A DNA stretch of 59,562 nt from Salimicrobium humidisoli. Its GTDB lineage: Bacteria; Bacillota; Bacilli; Bacillales; Halobacillaceae. Numbering within the stretch: position 1 is the first letter of the stretch; each line of letters begins with the position of its first letter. The notes beneath the pieces are model-generated. The model did no database searches. It was not told where the DNA came from and saw only the letters and a list, made by a program, of their open reading frames with translations. The DNA lies in assembly GCF_002295105.1 (NCBI RefSeq), contig NZ_NSGH01000017.1, positions 1 through 59,562 of the forward strand. Direction: 5' to 3'. Positions 17,286-24,918 of this stretch are shown piece by piece. The position numbers and the translations under genes are program-made.

Positions 17286-17426
17286 TTACGTTCGGTATTC
17301 ATATACAGGTAAAGGTGGTTTTCTGAAAAAGGACATACGTGTCCCCTGGTCAGAAAAAATGCCAAAAACTGTAGTCATGAATGCATTGAAATGAGCGATT
17401 GGGCTCATGTTTCCGAACGTAGACAA
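17286..17426 (-). CDS. 46-codon regulatory leader peptide
   Basis: A TTG start at 17426 is six bases behind AAAGGAGGGG and runs in frame to TAA at 17286. The peptide contains MTTVFGIFSDQG and MSFFRKPPLPVYEYRT. The GIFS core recalls ErmC-type leader peptides that stall ribosomes in the presence of macrolides, and PPLP could also slow translation. Its promoter is 34 bases upstream, the terminator 30 bases downstream. Too short for family assignment; the site, start and stop are read directly. Confidence 0.6.
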   Translation of the reverse strand: MSTFGNMSPIAHFNAFMTTVFGIFSDQGTRMSFFRKPPLPVYEYRT

Positions 17427-17459
17427 TTCTTTCCCCTCCTTTTGAAGAATACTTTTTTC

Positions 17460-17488
17460 ATTATAGCTAAGACGGATTTATCGGGCAA
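17460..17488 (-). promoter_or_regulatory. Promoter of the leader peptide and MFS gene
   Basis: On the minus strand TTGCCC, 17 bases, TATAAT (plus coordinates 17483-17488 and 17460-17465). The transcript would start near 17453. Confidence 0.65.
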
Positions 17489-17530
17489 GCTTTATTATGT
17501 GAGAATGTTTAGAAAAATCAGTAATATAGA

Positions 17531-17584
17531 TTGAAGCTCTTCAGGAAAGATAGTATAATTAATTCCATATTGAAAACGCATACA
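17531..17584 (+). promoter_or_regulatory. cstA promoter with perfect cre box
   Basis: TTGAAG (17531-17536), 17-base spacer, TATAAT (17554-17559), then TTGAAAACGCATACA (17570-17584), which matches the CcpA box WTGNAANCGNWNNCW at every position. The box covers the first transcribed bases, the usual place for roadblock repression. Confidence 0.75.
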
Positions 17585-17619
17585 TAAAGATGCGGAAAAT
17601 GATCAAAGGGGGAAGGCTG

Positions 17620-19356
17620 ATGAATGGAATTTGGCTTGCGGTTTTCGGTATTATTGTTCTGGCACTCGGCTATCGGTATTATTCTAAATTTTTGGCAGAA
17701 AAGATTTACAAACTCGACCCGAACTACACGACACCGGCTCATAAATACAAGGACGGTGTGGACTTCGTTCCGACGAATAAGTGGGTATTGTGGGGCCATC
17801 ACTTCACGTCCGTTGCGGGAGCCGCTCCGATTCTCGGTCCGGCGATTGCCGTGTACTGGGGCTGGCTTCCGGCTCTGTTGTGGGTGCTTCTCGGTACCGT
17901 TTTTGCGGCAGGTGTCCATGACTTCGGTACACTCGTTCTGTCTGTGCGGCATAAAGGACAGTCCGTGGGGACGCTCGCGAATACACTGATCGGCCAACGC
18001 GCCAAAATACTGTTTTTATTCATTATTCTCATTCTGGTGCTCATGGTCAACGCTGTATTCGCGTGGGTTATAGCAAACCTGTTCATCACAAATCCGTCCG
18101 CAGTTCTTTCTGTGTTCATCCAGATTCCGCTGGCCATATGGATCGGTTATACGGTATACAAAAAGCAGGGGAGCATGCTTCTGCCGTCTCTGGCGGCTCT
18201 TGCGGTTATGTATCTGACGGCTGTCGTCGCCAGTTATGTTCCGGCTCTGCAGATTGACCTGGTCAGCTATTTCGGCGGAGAAGGCAGTACTTCCCTGTTC
18301 GGAGCATCGGCCACATCTATGGCTTTCTTCGTCTGGATCATCATCCTGATGATTTATGTGTACATAGCTTCGACTATGCCGGTATGGAAACTCCTCCAGC
18401 CGAGAGATTTTATCAACTCTCATCAGCTGGTGGTCGGACTTGCCATCCTTTACCTCGGCCTTCTGTTTTCGAACCCGGAAGTGACGGCACCGGTTAGTAA
18501 CGGTACGGCAGACACCTCCTGGTTCCCGCTGCTGTTTATAACAATTGCCTGCGGAGCGATTTCCGGTTTTCACGGGCTTGTCTCTTCCGGCACCTCGTCC
18601 AAGCAGCTGGATAAAGAAACGGATGCACGTTTCGTCGGATATCTTGGTGCTGTAGGGGAAGGGGCGCTCGCTTTGATTTCCATCATAGCCGTAGTAACTT
18701 TCTTTCCTACAGCGGGAGATTTCACAAATACGTACAGCGGCTTTGCGGAAGCAAGCGGAGCGGGTCTCGGGGTTTTCGTTCAGGGCGCAGCCCAGCTGGC
18801 GACCGGACTCGGCATCCCTGCCCAGGCTGCAGCTACCATCGTATCGGTAATCGTTGTAAGCTTTGCGGCTACGACACTCGATTCATCGGTGCGTCTGATG
18901 CGTTATATCATCTCCGAACTGGGTACGGAATATAATGTTCCATCTTTGACGAAGACTCACGTTGCTACTACGGTCGCTGTCGTCTCCAGTGCCGCTCTGA
19001 CACTTATTCCGGAAGGTCCGAAAGGTTTCGGTTCCGGAGGATATCTGCTGTGGCCGCTGTTTGGTACGTCGAACCAGCTGCTTGCCGGTATCAGTCTGTT
19101 ACTGATTTCCGTATGGCTGAAGCGGCTGGGCCGGAATTACTGGCCGGCGATGATTCCGATGATGTTCCTGATGTTCATGACCCTCTGGGCTATGGTTTCT
19201 CAGGTGCTCACCGACTGGGCGCCGTGGGTGGAAGGATCCGACTGGCTTCTATTTATATTCGGTGCTCTCATCATGGTGTTCGCCATATGGATAACGATTA
19301 CTGCCATCTCTGTACTGATGAAGGAAGATGGTAATAAAGTCGAAAAAAGTGCCTGA
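17620..19356 (+). CDS. cstA: CstA family peptide/pyruvate transporter
   Basis: 578 residues with about 16 spans. The N-terminal KYKDGVDFVPTNKWVLWGHH and TSVAGAAPILGPAIAVYWGW, then GTVFAAGVHDFGTL, ISGFHGLVSSGTSSKQL and LFGTSNQLLAGISL are the CstA (carbon starvation A) signature blocks. Relatives in E. coli (CstA, BtsT) import peptides or pyruvate. The length is that of the shorter Gram-positive/YjiY-like type. The start at 17620 follows AAGGGGGAAGG. In Proteobacteria cstA-type genes are paired with a small YbdD/YjiX gene; none is present here, but a different small gene follows. Confidence 0.93.
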   Translation: MNGIWLAVFGIIVLALGYRYYSKFLAEKIYKLDPNYTTPAHKYKDGVDFVPTNKWVLWGHHFTSVAGAAPILGPAIAVYWGWLPALLWVLLGTVFAAGVHDFGTLVLSVRHKGQSVGTLANTLIGQRAKILFLFIILILVLMVNAVFAWVIANLFITNPSAVLSVFIQIPLAIWIGYTVYKKQGSMLLPSLAALAVMYLTAVVASYVPALQIDLVSYFGGEGSTSLFGASATSMAFFVWIIILMIYVYIASTMPVWKLLQPRDFINSHQLVVGLAILYLGLLFSNPEVTAPVSNGTADTSWFPLLFITIACGAISGFHGLVSSGTSSKQLDKETDARFVGYLGAVGEGALALISIIAVVTFFPTAGDFTNTYSGFAEASGAGLGVFVQGAAQLATGLGIPAQAAATIVSVIVVSFAATTLDSSVRLMRYIISELGTEYNVPSLTKTHVATTVAVVSSAALTLIPEGPKGFGSGGYLLWPLFGTSNQLLAGISLLLISVWLKRLGRNYWPAMIPMMFLMFMTLWAMVSQVLTDWAPWVEGSDWLLFIFGALIMVFAIWITITAISVLMKEDGNKVEKSA

Positions 19357-19370
19357 CCGATAGTAAGAAG

Positions 19371-19408
19371 AAGAGGAGCACAGTTCTCTGTGACTCCTCT
19401 TTCCTTTT
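19371..19408 (+). terminator. cstA terminator
   Basis: AGAGGAGCACAG pairs with CTGTGACTCCTCT (one bulge), TTCT loop, then TTCCTTTT. Confidence 0.75.
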
Positions 19409-19441
19409 ATCAGTAGAACTCTGACAATATATTCACTTAAT

Positions 19442-19495
19442 TTGAAGGTGGGCAGAAGAGATAGTATAATGATTTCTGCAATGTAAGCGCCTACA
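19442..19495 (+). promoter_or_regulatory. Second cstA-like promoter with cre box
   Basis: TTGAAG (19442-19447), 17 bases, TATAAT (19465-19470), then ATGTAAGCGCCTACA (19481-19495), one mismatch to the cre consensus. The -35, -10, spacer and distance to the cre box equal those of the cstA promoter, and AGATAGTATAAT is shared, so one was probably copied from the other. It drives the CC-tail gene and the ATPase. Confidence 0.65.
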
Positions 19496-19499
19496 TGAT

Positions 19500-19779
19500 T
19501 GAATGGATAAAAAGGAGTAAGGGTAAGGAACAGTATTTCCGAACGCAGCAATCCGGCTCATAAGCACAGAGGTTGGATGGTACTGATGTTATTGATGGTG
19601 AAACAGGAGTTCACCGACCGGCTTCCATCATTATGGTAATTGCTATCCGGAGGATTGTTACCGCGCTTTCGGTGCTTAAAAATGAAGGGAAGGAATGTAT
19701 GGAAGGAAGCACGTGACAAAGAACCGGACGGTTTCAGGCACCTCCATGTGTTCCTTCCGGTTAAAGAAAGGGGAATTCC
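19500..19779 (+). ncRNA. Candidate structured 5' leader of the CC-tail gene
   Basis: About 300 bases separate the promoter from the ATG and code for nothing recognisable. They can fold into several hairpins: GGTGAA/TTCACC (19597-19615) inside GATGG/CCATC (19576-19629); GGTAA..ATCC/GGAT..TTACC (19635-19662); and a long stem GGAAGGAA-CACGTG / CATGTG-TTCCTTCC (19701-19758, one bulged G) enclosing AACCG/CGGTT (19722-19733). There is no T-run, so control at translation is more likely than termination. I match it to no known riboswitch class. Confidence 0.4.
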
Positions 19780-20046
19780 ATGCCTGATCGGAAATCGATG
19801 ATCAAACGACTCGTGGATTATTATGAAGAAGTGCTCAGCATGCCGCACCGGACGGAAATAGCCCGGGAATTAAGGGACGAGGATGACCTCTTCCTGCTGC
19901 TTCTGTATTCCGATATGCTCGGTATACCGAACCCGGCGTTCTACTATACTCTGGAACTGTACCCGTATATTATTGATAAGTATCACGACTGGCATTTACG
20001 GATGGGAATGGAAAAATCCCCCCTTGAGGGAATACGCTGCTGCTGA
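19780..20046 (+). CDS. Small CC-tail protein (cory-CC-star-like)
   Basis: 88 residues, acidic and helical, rich in Tyr and Leu (DDLFLLLLYSDMLG, YYTLELYPYIIDKYHDW). Its only cysteines are the last two residues, RCC-stop, the feature for which the 'cory-CC-star' family was named. No signal peptide or clear membrane span, so probably cytosolic or peripheral. The ATG follows AAAGGGGAA. The next gene, 13 bases on, is an ArsA/Get3-type ATPase, and cstA lies upstream. Function unknown; a terminal dithiol could bind metal, be lipid- or disulfide-linked, or be a handle for the ATPase (all inference). Confidence 0.75.
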   Translation: MPDRKSMIKRLVDYYEEVLSMPHRTEIARELRDEDDLFLLLLYSDMLGIPNPAFYYTLELYPYIIDKYHDWHLRMGMEKSPLEGIRCC

Positions 20047-20059
20047 AGGAGAATGATGT

Positions 20060-21001
20060 ATGAAAGAAAAAATTGTATTTATCGGTGGAAAAGGCGGGGT
20101 CGGGAAATCGACGACGAGTGCGGCTCTTGCTCTGGTGAGAGCGGAAGAGGGAAAGAAAACACTTATCGTATCCACCGACCCTGCCCACAACCTCGGGGAT
20201 ATTTTCCATACGAAGCTGAATCACGAGAAGAAAAAACTGACCGACAATCTGTGGGGGATGGAGGTGGATGCCCGTGAAGAATCCACCCGCTACATCGAAG
20301 GGGTCAAGAAAAACCTGGAAGGTCTCGTGAAATCGAAGATGGTCGAAGAAGTGCACAGACAGATTGACATGGCGAGTGCGTCGCCCGGGGCGGAGGAAGC
20401 TGCTCTTTTCGACCGGATTACGGCGATTATCCTGGAGGAGAACGAACAATTCGATCATATCATTTTTGATACAGCGCCCACGGGCCACACCCTTCGGCTT
20501 CTGACACTCCCTGAAATGATGACTGTCTGGATTGACGGGATGCTTGAGAAGCGTAAGAAAACGAACGATAATTATACACAGTTGCTCAATGACGGCGAAC
20601 CTGTCGAAGATCCTATTTACGATGTTCTTCAGGAACGGCGGGAGAAGTTTGAAGCTGTACGGGAAATTGTTCTCGATGAGGAGAAAACGAACTTCGTATT
20701 CGTTATGATTCCCGAACGCCTCTCTATCCTCGAAACCGAACAGGCCATTAAACAGTTACACCAACACCATTTTCACATCCGTGATATTTTCGTGAATAAA
20801 GTGTTACCCGATTACGCTGACGGCACTTTCCTTCAAAAACGCCGGGAAGTGGAAAAAGAACATCTGAAAGAGCTTCGGAAGACTTTCCGGAACCAGCACC
20901 TTGTCGAGATCCCACTTTATGAAGAAGACATCGCCACGCTTGCGCAATTGAAAGACTTCAGTAATCACCTGCGTCACTCGATGACCGACAGTAAATATTA
21001 G
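20060..21001 (+). CDS. ArsA/Get3 (TRC40)-family ATPase
   Basis: 313 residues, one ATPase domain. Deviant P-loop GGKGGVGKS (9-17), STDPAHNLGD (about 38-47), and the switch DTAPTGHTLRLL are diagnostic. Arsenical pump ATPases are a tandem fusion of two such domains and bind As(III) through three cysteines; this protein has no cysteine at all and no arsB, arsD or arsR gene is near, so it is not an arsenic pump motor. Get3 zinc CxxC is also absent. Following the CC-tail gene by 13 bases, it likely acts with that protein and possibly energises or inserts a membrane partner such as CstA (inference). Its end overlaps the convergent peptidase gene by four bases. Confidence 0.9.
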   Translation: MKEKIVFIGGKGGVGKSTTSAALALVRAEEGKKTLIVSTDPAHNLGDIFHTKLNHEKKKLTDNLWGMEVDAREESTRYIEGVKKNLEGLVKSKMVEEVHRQIDMASASPGAEEAALFDRITAIILEENEQFDHIIFDTAPTGHTLRLLTLPEMMTVWIDGMLEKRKKTNDNYTQLLNDGEPVEDPIYDVLQERREKFEAVREIVLDEEKTNFVFVMIPERLSILETEQAIKQLHQHHFHIRDIFVNKVLPDYADGTFLQKRREVEKEHLKELRKTFRNQHLVEIPLYEEDIATLAQLKDFSNHLRHSMTDSKY

Positions 21002-21987
21002 AACGGATATCTGCGCATAAGTTCACTCCAGGTCGGAGGAGTGAAACCGTTTCTTCCGGTCACCGGTTCCGCTTTCTGCAGGGAACGGAATATAGCTTCT
21101 TCCACAGCTTCTCCGACAGCACGGAACGCTCCGTCCAGAAGATGATCGGGGAGAGGGGAATGGTTCTTTGCGGTCGTGAAGCCGATGGCTATATCTCCGC
21201 TTCCGTTGCTGATAAATGACCCTGTCCGGGAGAGTCCGGTGACGGATCGTTTCAGTATGCGCGTAAGCTGTCTGTGGGTAACGGGAAGGTCCGTTGCGGT
21301 AATTATCATAATCGAGCCTTTATCCTCGTGGGGTTCGGCTTTTATTTTGTCGGCCCAATACTGACCGATCTGTTTCCCGTGGAACGTCAAATCGCTCATT
21401 ACTCCGAAGTTTGTCAGGACGAGCACTCCGAGAGTGTAGGTGACCCTGTCGACTGAGATGAGGCGGGAGGAAGAACCGATACCTCCTTTCATGGAGTAGC
21501 ACAGCATCCCGCGCCCGGCCCCGACGGACCCTTCCCGGAATTCTCTGCCGGCTGCGCGGATTGCTCTTCGGGCGTGTTCGGAATCGATGCTTCTGTTTCT
21601 GATATCATTCAGAAACATATCGTTGCACTCCCCGACCACAGGGTTGACTGTTCCGGACGTTCTCCCGATTTCTTCATTCCCCTCCAGAGCATGGTCCAAA
21701 AGAGCATTGAAACAACTTCCGACTCCTAATGTATTAGTTAGCAGAAGGGGCGTCTCAAGTTCCCCAAGCTCCTCAATTTGTACCATTCCGGACGTTTTCC
21801 CGTAGCCGTTTATTACGTGAGAAGCGGCAGTGACTTTTTCCCGGAATATATTCCCTCCATGCGGGAGTACAGCTGTAACTCCGGTCTGCACAGATCCTTC
21901 GCTCAATGTTTCATGTCCTACGAGAACACCCTCTACATCCGTTATTCTGTTGCTGTGTCCTTTCCCTGTCACTTCTGACCTGGCCAT
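20998..21987 (-). CDS. P1 (S58, DmpA-like) family peptidase
   Basis: 329 residues. ITDVEGVLVGHETL, VQTGVTAVLPHGGN, NTLGVGSCFNALLDHAL, VGAGRGMLCYSMKGGIGSSS and NGSGDIAIGFTTA are the blocks of the DmpA/L-aminopeptidase family, self-processing N-terminal nucleophile enzymes that release N-terminal residues, some of them D- or beta-amino acids. Length is typical. No signal peptide. GGAGG lies a few bases before the ATG (minus strand). It converges on the ATPase gene with a four-base overlap and no terminator between them. Confidence 0.9.
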   Translation of the reverse strand: MARSEVTGKGHSNRITDVEGVLVGHETLSEGSVQTGVTAVLPHGGNIFREKVTAASHVINGYGKTSGMVQIEELGELETPLLLTNTLGVGSCFNALLDHALEGNEEIGRTSGTVNPVVGECNDMFLNDIRNRSIDSEHARRAIRAAGREFREGSVGAGRGMLCYSMKGGIGSSSRLISVDRVTYTLGVLVLTNFGVMSDLTFHGKQIGQYWADKIKAEPHEDKGSIMIITATDLPVTHRQLTRILKRSVTGLSRTGSFISNGSGDIAIGFTTAKNHSPLPDHLLDGAFRAVGEAVEEAIFRSLQKAEPVTGRNGFTPPTWSELMRRYPF

Positions 21988-22104
21988 AATTTACCGCCTC
22001 CTTTATCTTTCTTTCAGTTTATCATAAGCGTTTCAGCCAACAACTGTCCATATTAACCGAAAAAGGTCATAATCTGCTCCCATTTCCCGGCATAATATGT
22101 CTTA

Positions 22105-22145
22105 TTGTGGTTAAACTATAAAACCACAACCGGATGTTTGTGGTT
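22105..22145 (+). promoter_or_regulatory. Candidate PutR operator (three TTGTGGTT half-sites)
   Basis: TTGTGGTT (22105-22112), its exact inverse AACCACAA (22122-22129) and again TTGTGGTT (22138-22145). The last ends nine bases above the putB -35, the right place for an activator. Assignment to PutR is inference from position and from the adjacent regulator gene. Confidence 0.5.
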
Positions 22146-22153
22146 CGCACACG

Positions 22154-22182
22154 TTGAGGAATGCGTTTTCAAAAGTTATAAT
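22154..22182 (+). promoter_or_regulatory. putB promoter with internal cre box
   Basis: TTGAGG (22154-22159), 17-base spacer, TATAAT (22177-22182). Between them, on the minus strand, lies TTGAAAACGCATTC (22159-22173), one mismatch from a CcpA cre box, which would block RNA polymerase when sugars are present. Confidence 0.6.
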
Positions 22183-22251
22183 TTTCTTAACAGTTCAAAC
22201 AGATCTGCTACTAACTCTTCACGAGTTCAGGGAGGTAAGGGAAGAAAGGGT

Positions 22252-23178
22252 GTGTTGAATTTGCAAGCCATCACGAAAAATTTTTTCTTGTTTCTATCAA
22301 ATAATAAAACACTCGACCGTTTGGCAAAGCAGTACGGAACCCGATTCGGTGTTGATAAGCTGGTCGGAGGAGAAACTTTTTCTCAGGCAGTTCCGGTCAT
22401 CAGACAGCTGAATGACGAAGGGTTAGTAGTTACCGTGGACCACCTCGGAGAATTCGTGGATTCCGAAGAAGAAGCGAAAGAGCGTGCCGGGGAAGCTGTA
22501 GAAACGGTGCAGACGATGTTTGATCAAAACCTGGCCTGTGAGATGTCCGTAAAACTGACGTCGCTCGGGCTCGATATAAGCCGCGAACTGGTAATCCGGA
22601 ATATGGAACGGATTCTGGATAAAGCTCAGGAACTCGGCATCACTTTACAGATCGATATGGAGGACTCCGGCCGATGTCAGGCAACTATAGATGTCTTCAA
22701 AGAACTGCGGGCGAAGTATCCGAACGTCGGAATCGTCATCCAGTCCTATCTGTATCGATCGGACAGAGATCTGGACGAACTGGACAAATATGATCCGTAC
22801 GTGCGACTCGTGAAAGGTGCTTACAAGGAGCCCGGGACTGTCGCATTCCAGGATAAAGATATGGTAGATAAGAACTTGAAACAACTGGTCAAGAAACACA
22901 TGCTTAACGGCAACTATACAGCCGTCGGGAGTCATGATGAAGAAGTCATCAACTTTACGAAAGAGCTGGCCAGGGAACACGGTATTTCAAAAGACCGTTT
23001 CGAATTTCAAATGCTTTACGGCATGAGAAATAAATTGCAGCACGATTTAGCGAAAGAAGGGTACACTGTGCGCGTCTATATGCCGTACGGAATGGAATGG
23101 TATGGCTATTATATGAGACGTCTGGCAGAACGCCCTGCAAATATAGCTTTTGCAGTAAAAGGAATCTTTTCACGATAA
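22252..23178 (+). CDS. putB: Proline dehydrogenase
   Basis: About 308 residues, the length of the monofunctional Gram-positive PutB. FLFLSNNKTLDRLAKQYG, VTVDHLGEFV, SVKLTSLGLD, QIDMEDSGRC, VRLVKGAYKEPG, FEFQMLYGMR and the FAD-site MRRLAERPANIAF agree with B. subtilis PutB. It oxidises proline to pyrroline-5-carboxylate with FAD and feeds electrons to the membrane quinone pool. The start is uncertain: GTG 22252 (AAGGG nine bases off) or TTG 22255; the open frame continues upstream to 22105 but without similarity. pruA follows 24 bases later. Confidence 0.95.
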   Translation: MLNLQAITKNFFLFLSNNKTLDRLAKQYGTRFGVDKLVGGETFSQAVPVIRQLNDEGLVVTVDHLGEFVDSEEEAKERAGEAVETVQTMFDQNLACEMSVKLTSLGLDISRELVIRNMERILDKAQELGITLQIDMEDSGRCQATIDVFKELRAKYPNVGIVIQSYLYRSDRDLDELDKYDPYVRLVKGAYKEPGTVAFQDKDMVDKNLKQLVKKHMLNGNYTAVGSHDEEVINFTKELAREHGISKDRFEFQMLYGMRNKLQHDLAKEGYTVRVYMPYGMEWYGYYMRRLAERPANIAFAVKGIFSR

Positions 23179-23202
23179 TATAAATCGAAAGGGGAATGTA
23201 TC

Positions 23203-24750
23203 ATGGTAACGCCATACAAACACGAACCATTTACGGATTTTACAGTCAAAGAAAACAAGGAAGCTTTCGAGGAGGCTCTTAAGTATGTAAAAGGGGAACT
23301 CGGAAAGCAGCACGATCTTCTGATTGACGGCGAGCGTATCCGTACAGATGCAAAAATAGAATCGACGAACCCTGCGAACACGAAAGAAGTGGTAGGGGTC
23401 GTATCCAAAGCGAATAAAGAACTTGCCGAAAAAGCGGTAGAGTCTGCTGCGAAAACTTTCGAAGACTGGAGAAAATGGGATCCGGAAGCACGTGCAGGAA
23501 TTCTATTCCGTGCAGCTGCCATTATCCGTCGCCGCAAGCACGAATTTTCTTCCTACCTTGCTTATGAAGTAGGGAAACCATGGAAAGAAGCGGACGCCGA
23601 CACGGCAGAAGCTATCGATTTCCTTGAATATTATGGCCGTCAGGCTGTAGAACTGAAAAACGGAAAGCACGTGGAAAGCCGCGAAGGTGAGCACAACCAG
23701 TATATTTATCAGCCTATCGGCGTGACAGCTGTTATTCCGCCGTGGAACCTGGCGCTCGCTATCATGGCAGGTACGACAGTAGCACCACTGGTTGCAGGTA
23801 ATACTGTAGTTATGAAACCTGCTTCCAACAGTGCAGTAATCGCAGCCAAATTTGTTGAAGTGCTTGAAGAAGCCGGACTTCCAAAAGGTGTTCTTAACTT
23901 CATTCCGGGCAGCGGTGGTGAAGTAGGGAATGCGATTGTGGACCACCCGAAAGTCGGTCTCATTTCCTTCACAGGCTCCCGTGCTGTCGGTACGAGCATC
24001 ATTGAACGTGCTTCAAAAGTCCAGGAAGGCCAAAATCACCTGAAACAGGTTATTGCCGAAATGGGTGGTAAAGATACAGTAGTCGTGGATAAAGAAGCCG
24101 ACCTGGAAACGGCTGCCGAAGCTATCGTCGTTTCCGCCTACGGTTTCTCCGGACAGAAATGTTCTTCCGGTTCCCGTGCTGTCGTTCATGAAGATGTCTA
24201 TGACGAAGTGCTGGAAATGGTGAAAGAACGTACAGAGAAACTTACCGTAGGAAATGCTACAGAAGATAACGTCTACATGGGTCCTGTAGTGGATCAGAGC
24301 GCCTACGACAAAGTGATGAGCTATATCGAAATCGGTAAAGAAGAAGGCCGGCTGGTTACAGGCGGTAAAGGGGACAACTCTAAAGGGTATTTCATCGAGC
24401 CTACGATTTTCGCTGACCTGGCTCCGGATTCCCGCATGCAGCAGGAAGAAATTTTCGGACCTGTCGTCTGCTTCACAAAAGCCCGTGACTTCGATGAAGC
24501 TATCGACATAGCGAACAATACGGAATACGGATTGACAGGTGCCGTCATTTCCAATAACCGTGCCCATCTTGAAAAAGCGAAGTACGACTTCCACGTCGGA
24601 AACCTTTACTTCAACCGTAACTGTACAGGCGCGATCGTCGGCTACCAGCCGTTCGGCGGATTCAAAATGTCCGGTACGGATTCTAAAGCAGGTGGACCTG
24701 ACTATATTATGCTGCATATGCAGGCTAAAACAGTTTCCGAGATGTTCTAG
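23203..24750 (+). CDS. pruA: L-glutamate gamma-semialdehyde (P5C) dehydrogenase
   Basis: 515 residues of the RocA/PruA aldehyde dehydrogenase type. NLQ-free N-terminal arm [32 protein letters not shown] (NAD fold), [15 protein letters not shown] (general-base Glu), [12 protein letters not shown] (catalytic Cys) and [10 protein letters not shown] are present. It oxidises the P5C made by PutB to glutamate. GAAAGGGGAA precedes the ATG. It forms a two-gene operon with putB and ends at a strong terminator, so putR is a separate unit. Confidence 0.96.
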   Translation: MVTPYKHEPFTDFTVKENKEAFEEALKYVKGELGKQHDLLIDGERIRTDAKIESTNPANTKEVVGVVSKANKELAEKAVESAAKTFEDWRKWDPEARAGILFRAAAIIRRRKHEFSSYLAYEVGKPWKEADADTAEAIDFLEYYGRQAVELKNGKHVESREGEHNQYIYQPIGVTAVIPPWNLALAIMAGTTVAPLVAGNTVVMKPASNSAVIAAKFVEVLEEAGLPKGVLNFIPGSGGEVGNAIVDHPKVGLISFTGSRAVGTSIIERASKVQEGQNHLKQVIAEMGGKDTVVVDKEADLETAAEAIVVSAYGFSGQKCSSGSRAVVHEDVYDEVLEMVKERTEKLTVGNATEDNVYMGPVVDQSAYDKVMSYIEIGKEEGRLVTGGKGDNSKGYFIEPTIFADLAPDSRMQQEEIFGPVVCFTKARDFDEAIDIANNTEYGLTGAVISNNRAHLEKAKYDFHVGNLYFNRNCTGAIVGYQPFGGFKMSGTDSKAGGPDYIMLHMQAKTVSEMF

Positions 24751-24761
24751 TATCACTGATG

Positions 24762-24797
24762 AAAGTACCATCCTCGTAAAAGGGTGGTACTTTTTTT
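24762..24797 (+). terminator. pruA terminator
   Basis: AAAGTACCA / TGGTACTTT stem extended by CC/GG, followed by a seven-T run. Confidence 0.85.
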
Positions 24798-24848
24798 ATG
24801 ATATATTTTTTTGACGAGTGGAATTTTCTTGAACAATCAGCAATTTTC

Positions 24849-24878
24849 TTGTTTTTGACACTTGAAAATAGGTATAAT
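24849..24878 (+). promoter_or_regulatory. putR promoter
   Basis: TTGTTT (24849-24854), 18-base spacer, TATAAT (24873-24878). The -35 is weak. Confidence 0.45.
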
Positions 24879-24918
24879 GATACCGAGCGAAACCTTGTTC
24901 GGGAAAGGATAGAAATAA

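Noticed and set aside
17159-17365. 68-codon minus-strand frame running through the attenuator into the MFS start
   Set aside because: No ribosome site at any of its starts, and it crosses the terminator hairpin. The 46-codon frame at 17286-17426 has an excellent site and is the better leader.
19660-19665. TTACCGCG in the CC-tail leader as a T-box core
   Set aside because: The conserved GGTGG before ACCGCG is absent and no Stem I or terminator follows, unlike the true T-box at 51616.
20060-21001. Arsenic-resistance ATPase
   Set aside because: Single domain, no cysteine, and no arsB, arsC, arsD or arsR nearby.
24013-24771. 252-codon frame opposite pruA
   Set aside because: Antisense shadow of a well-supported gene with no own start signals.
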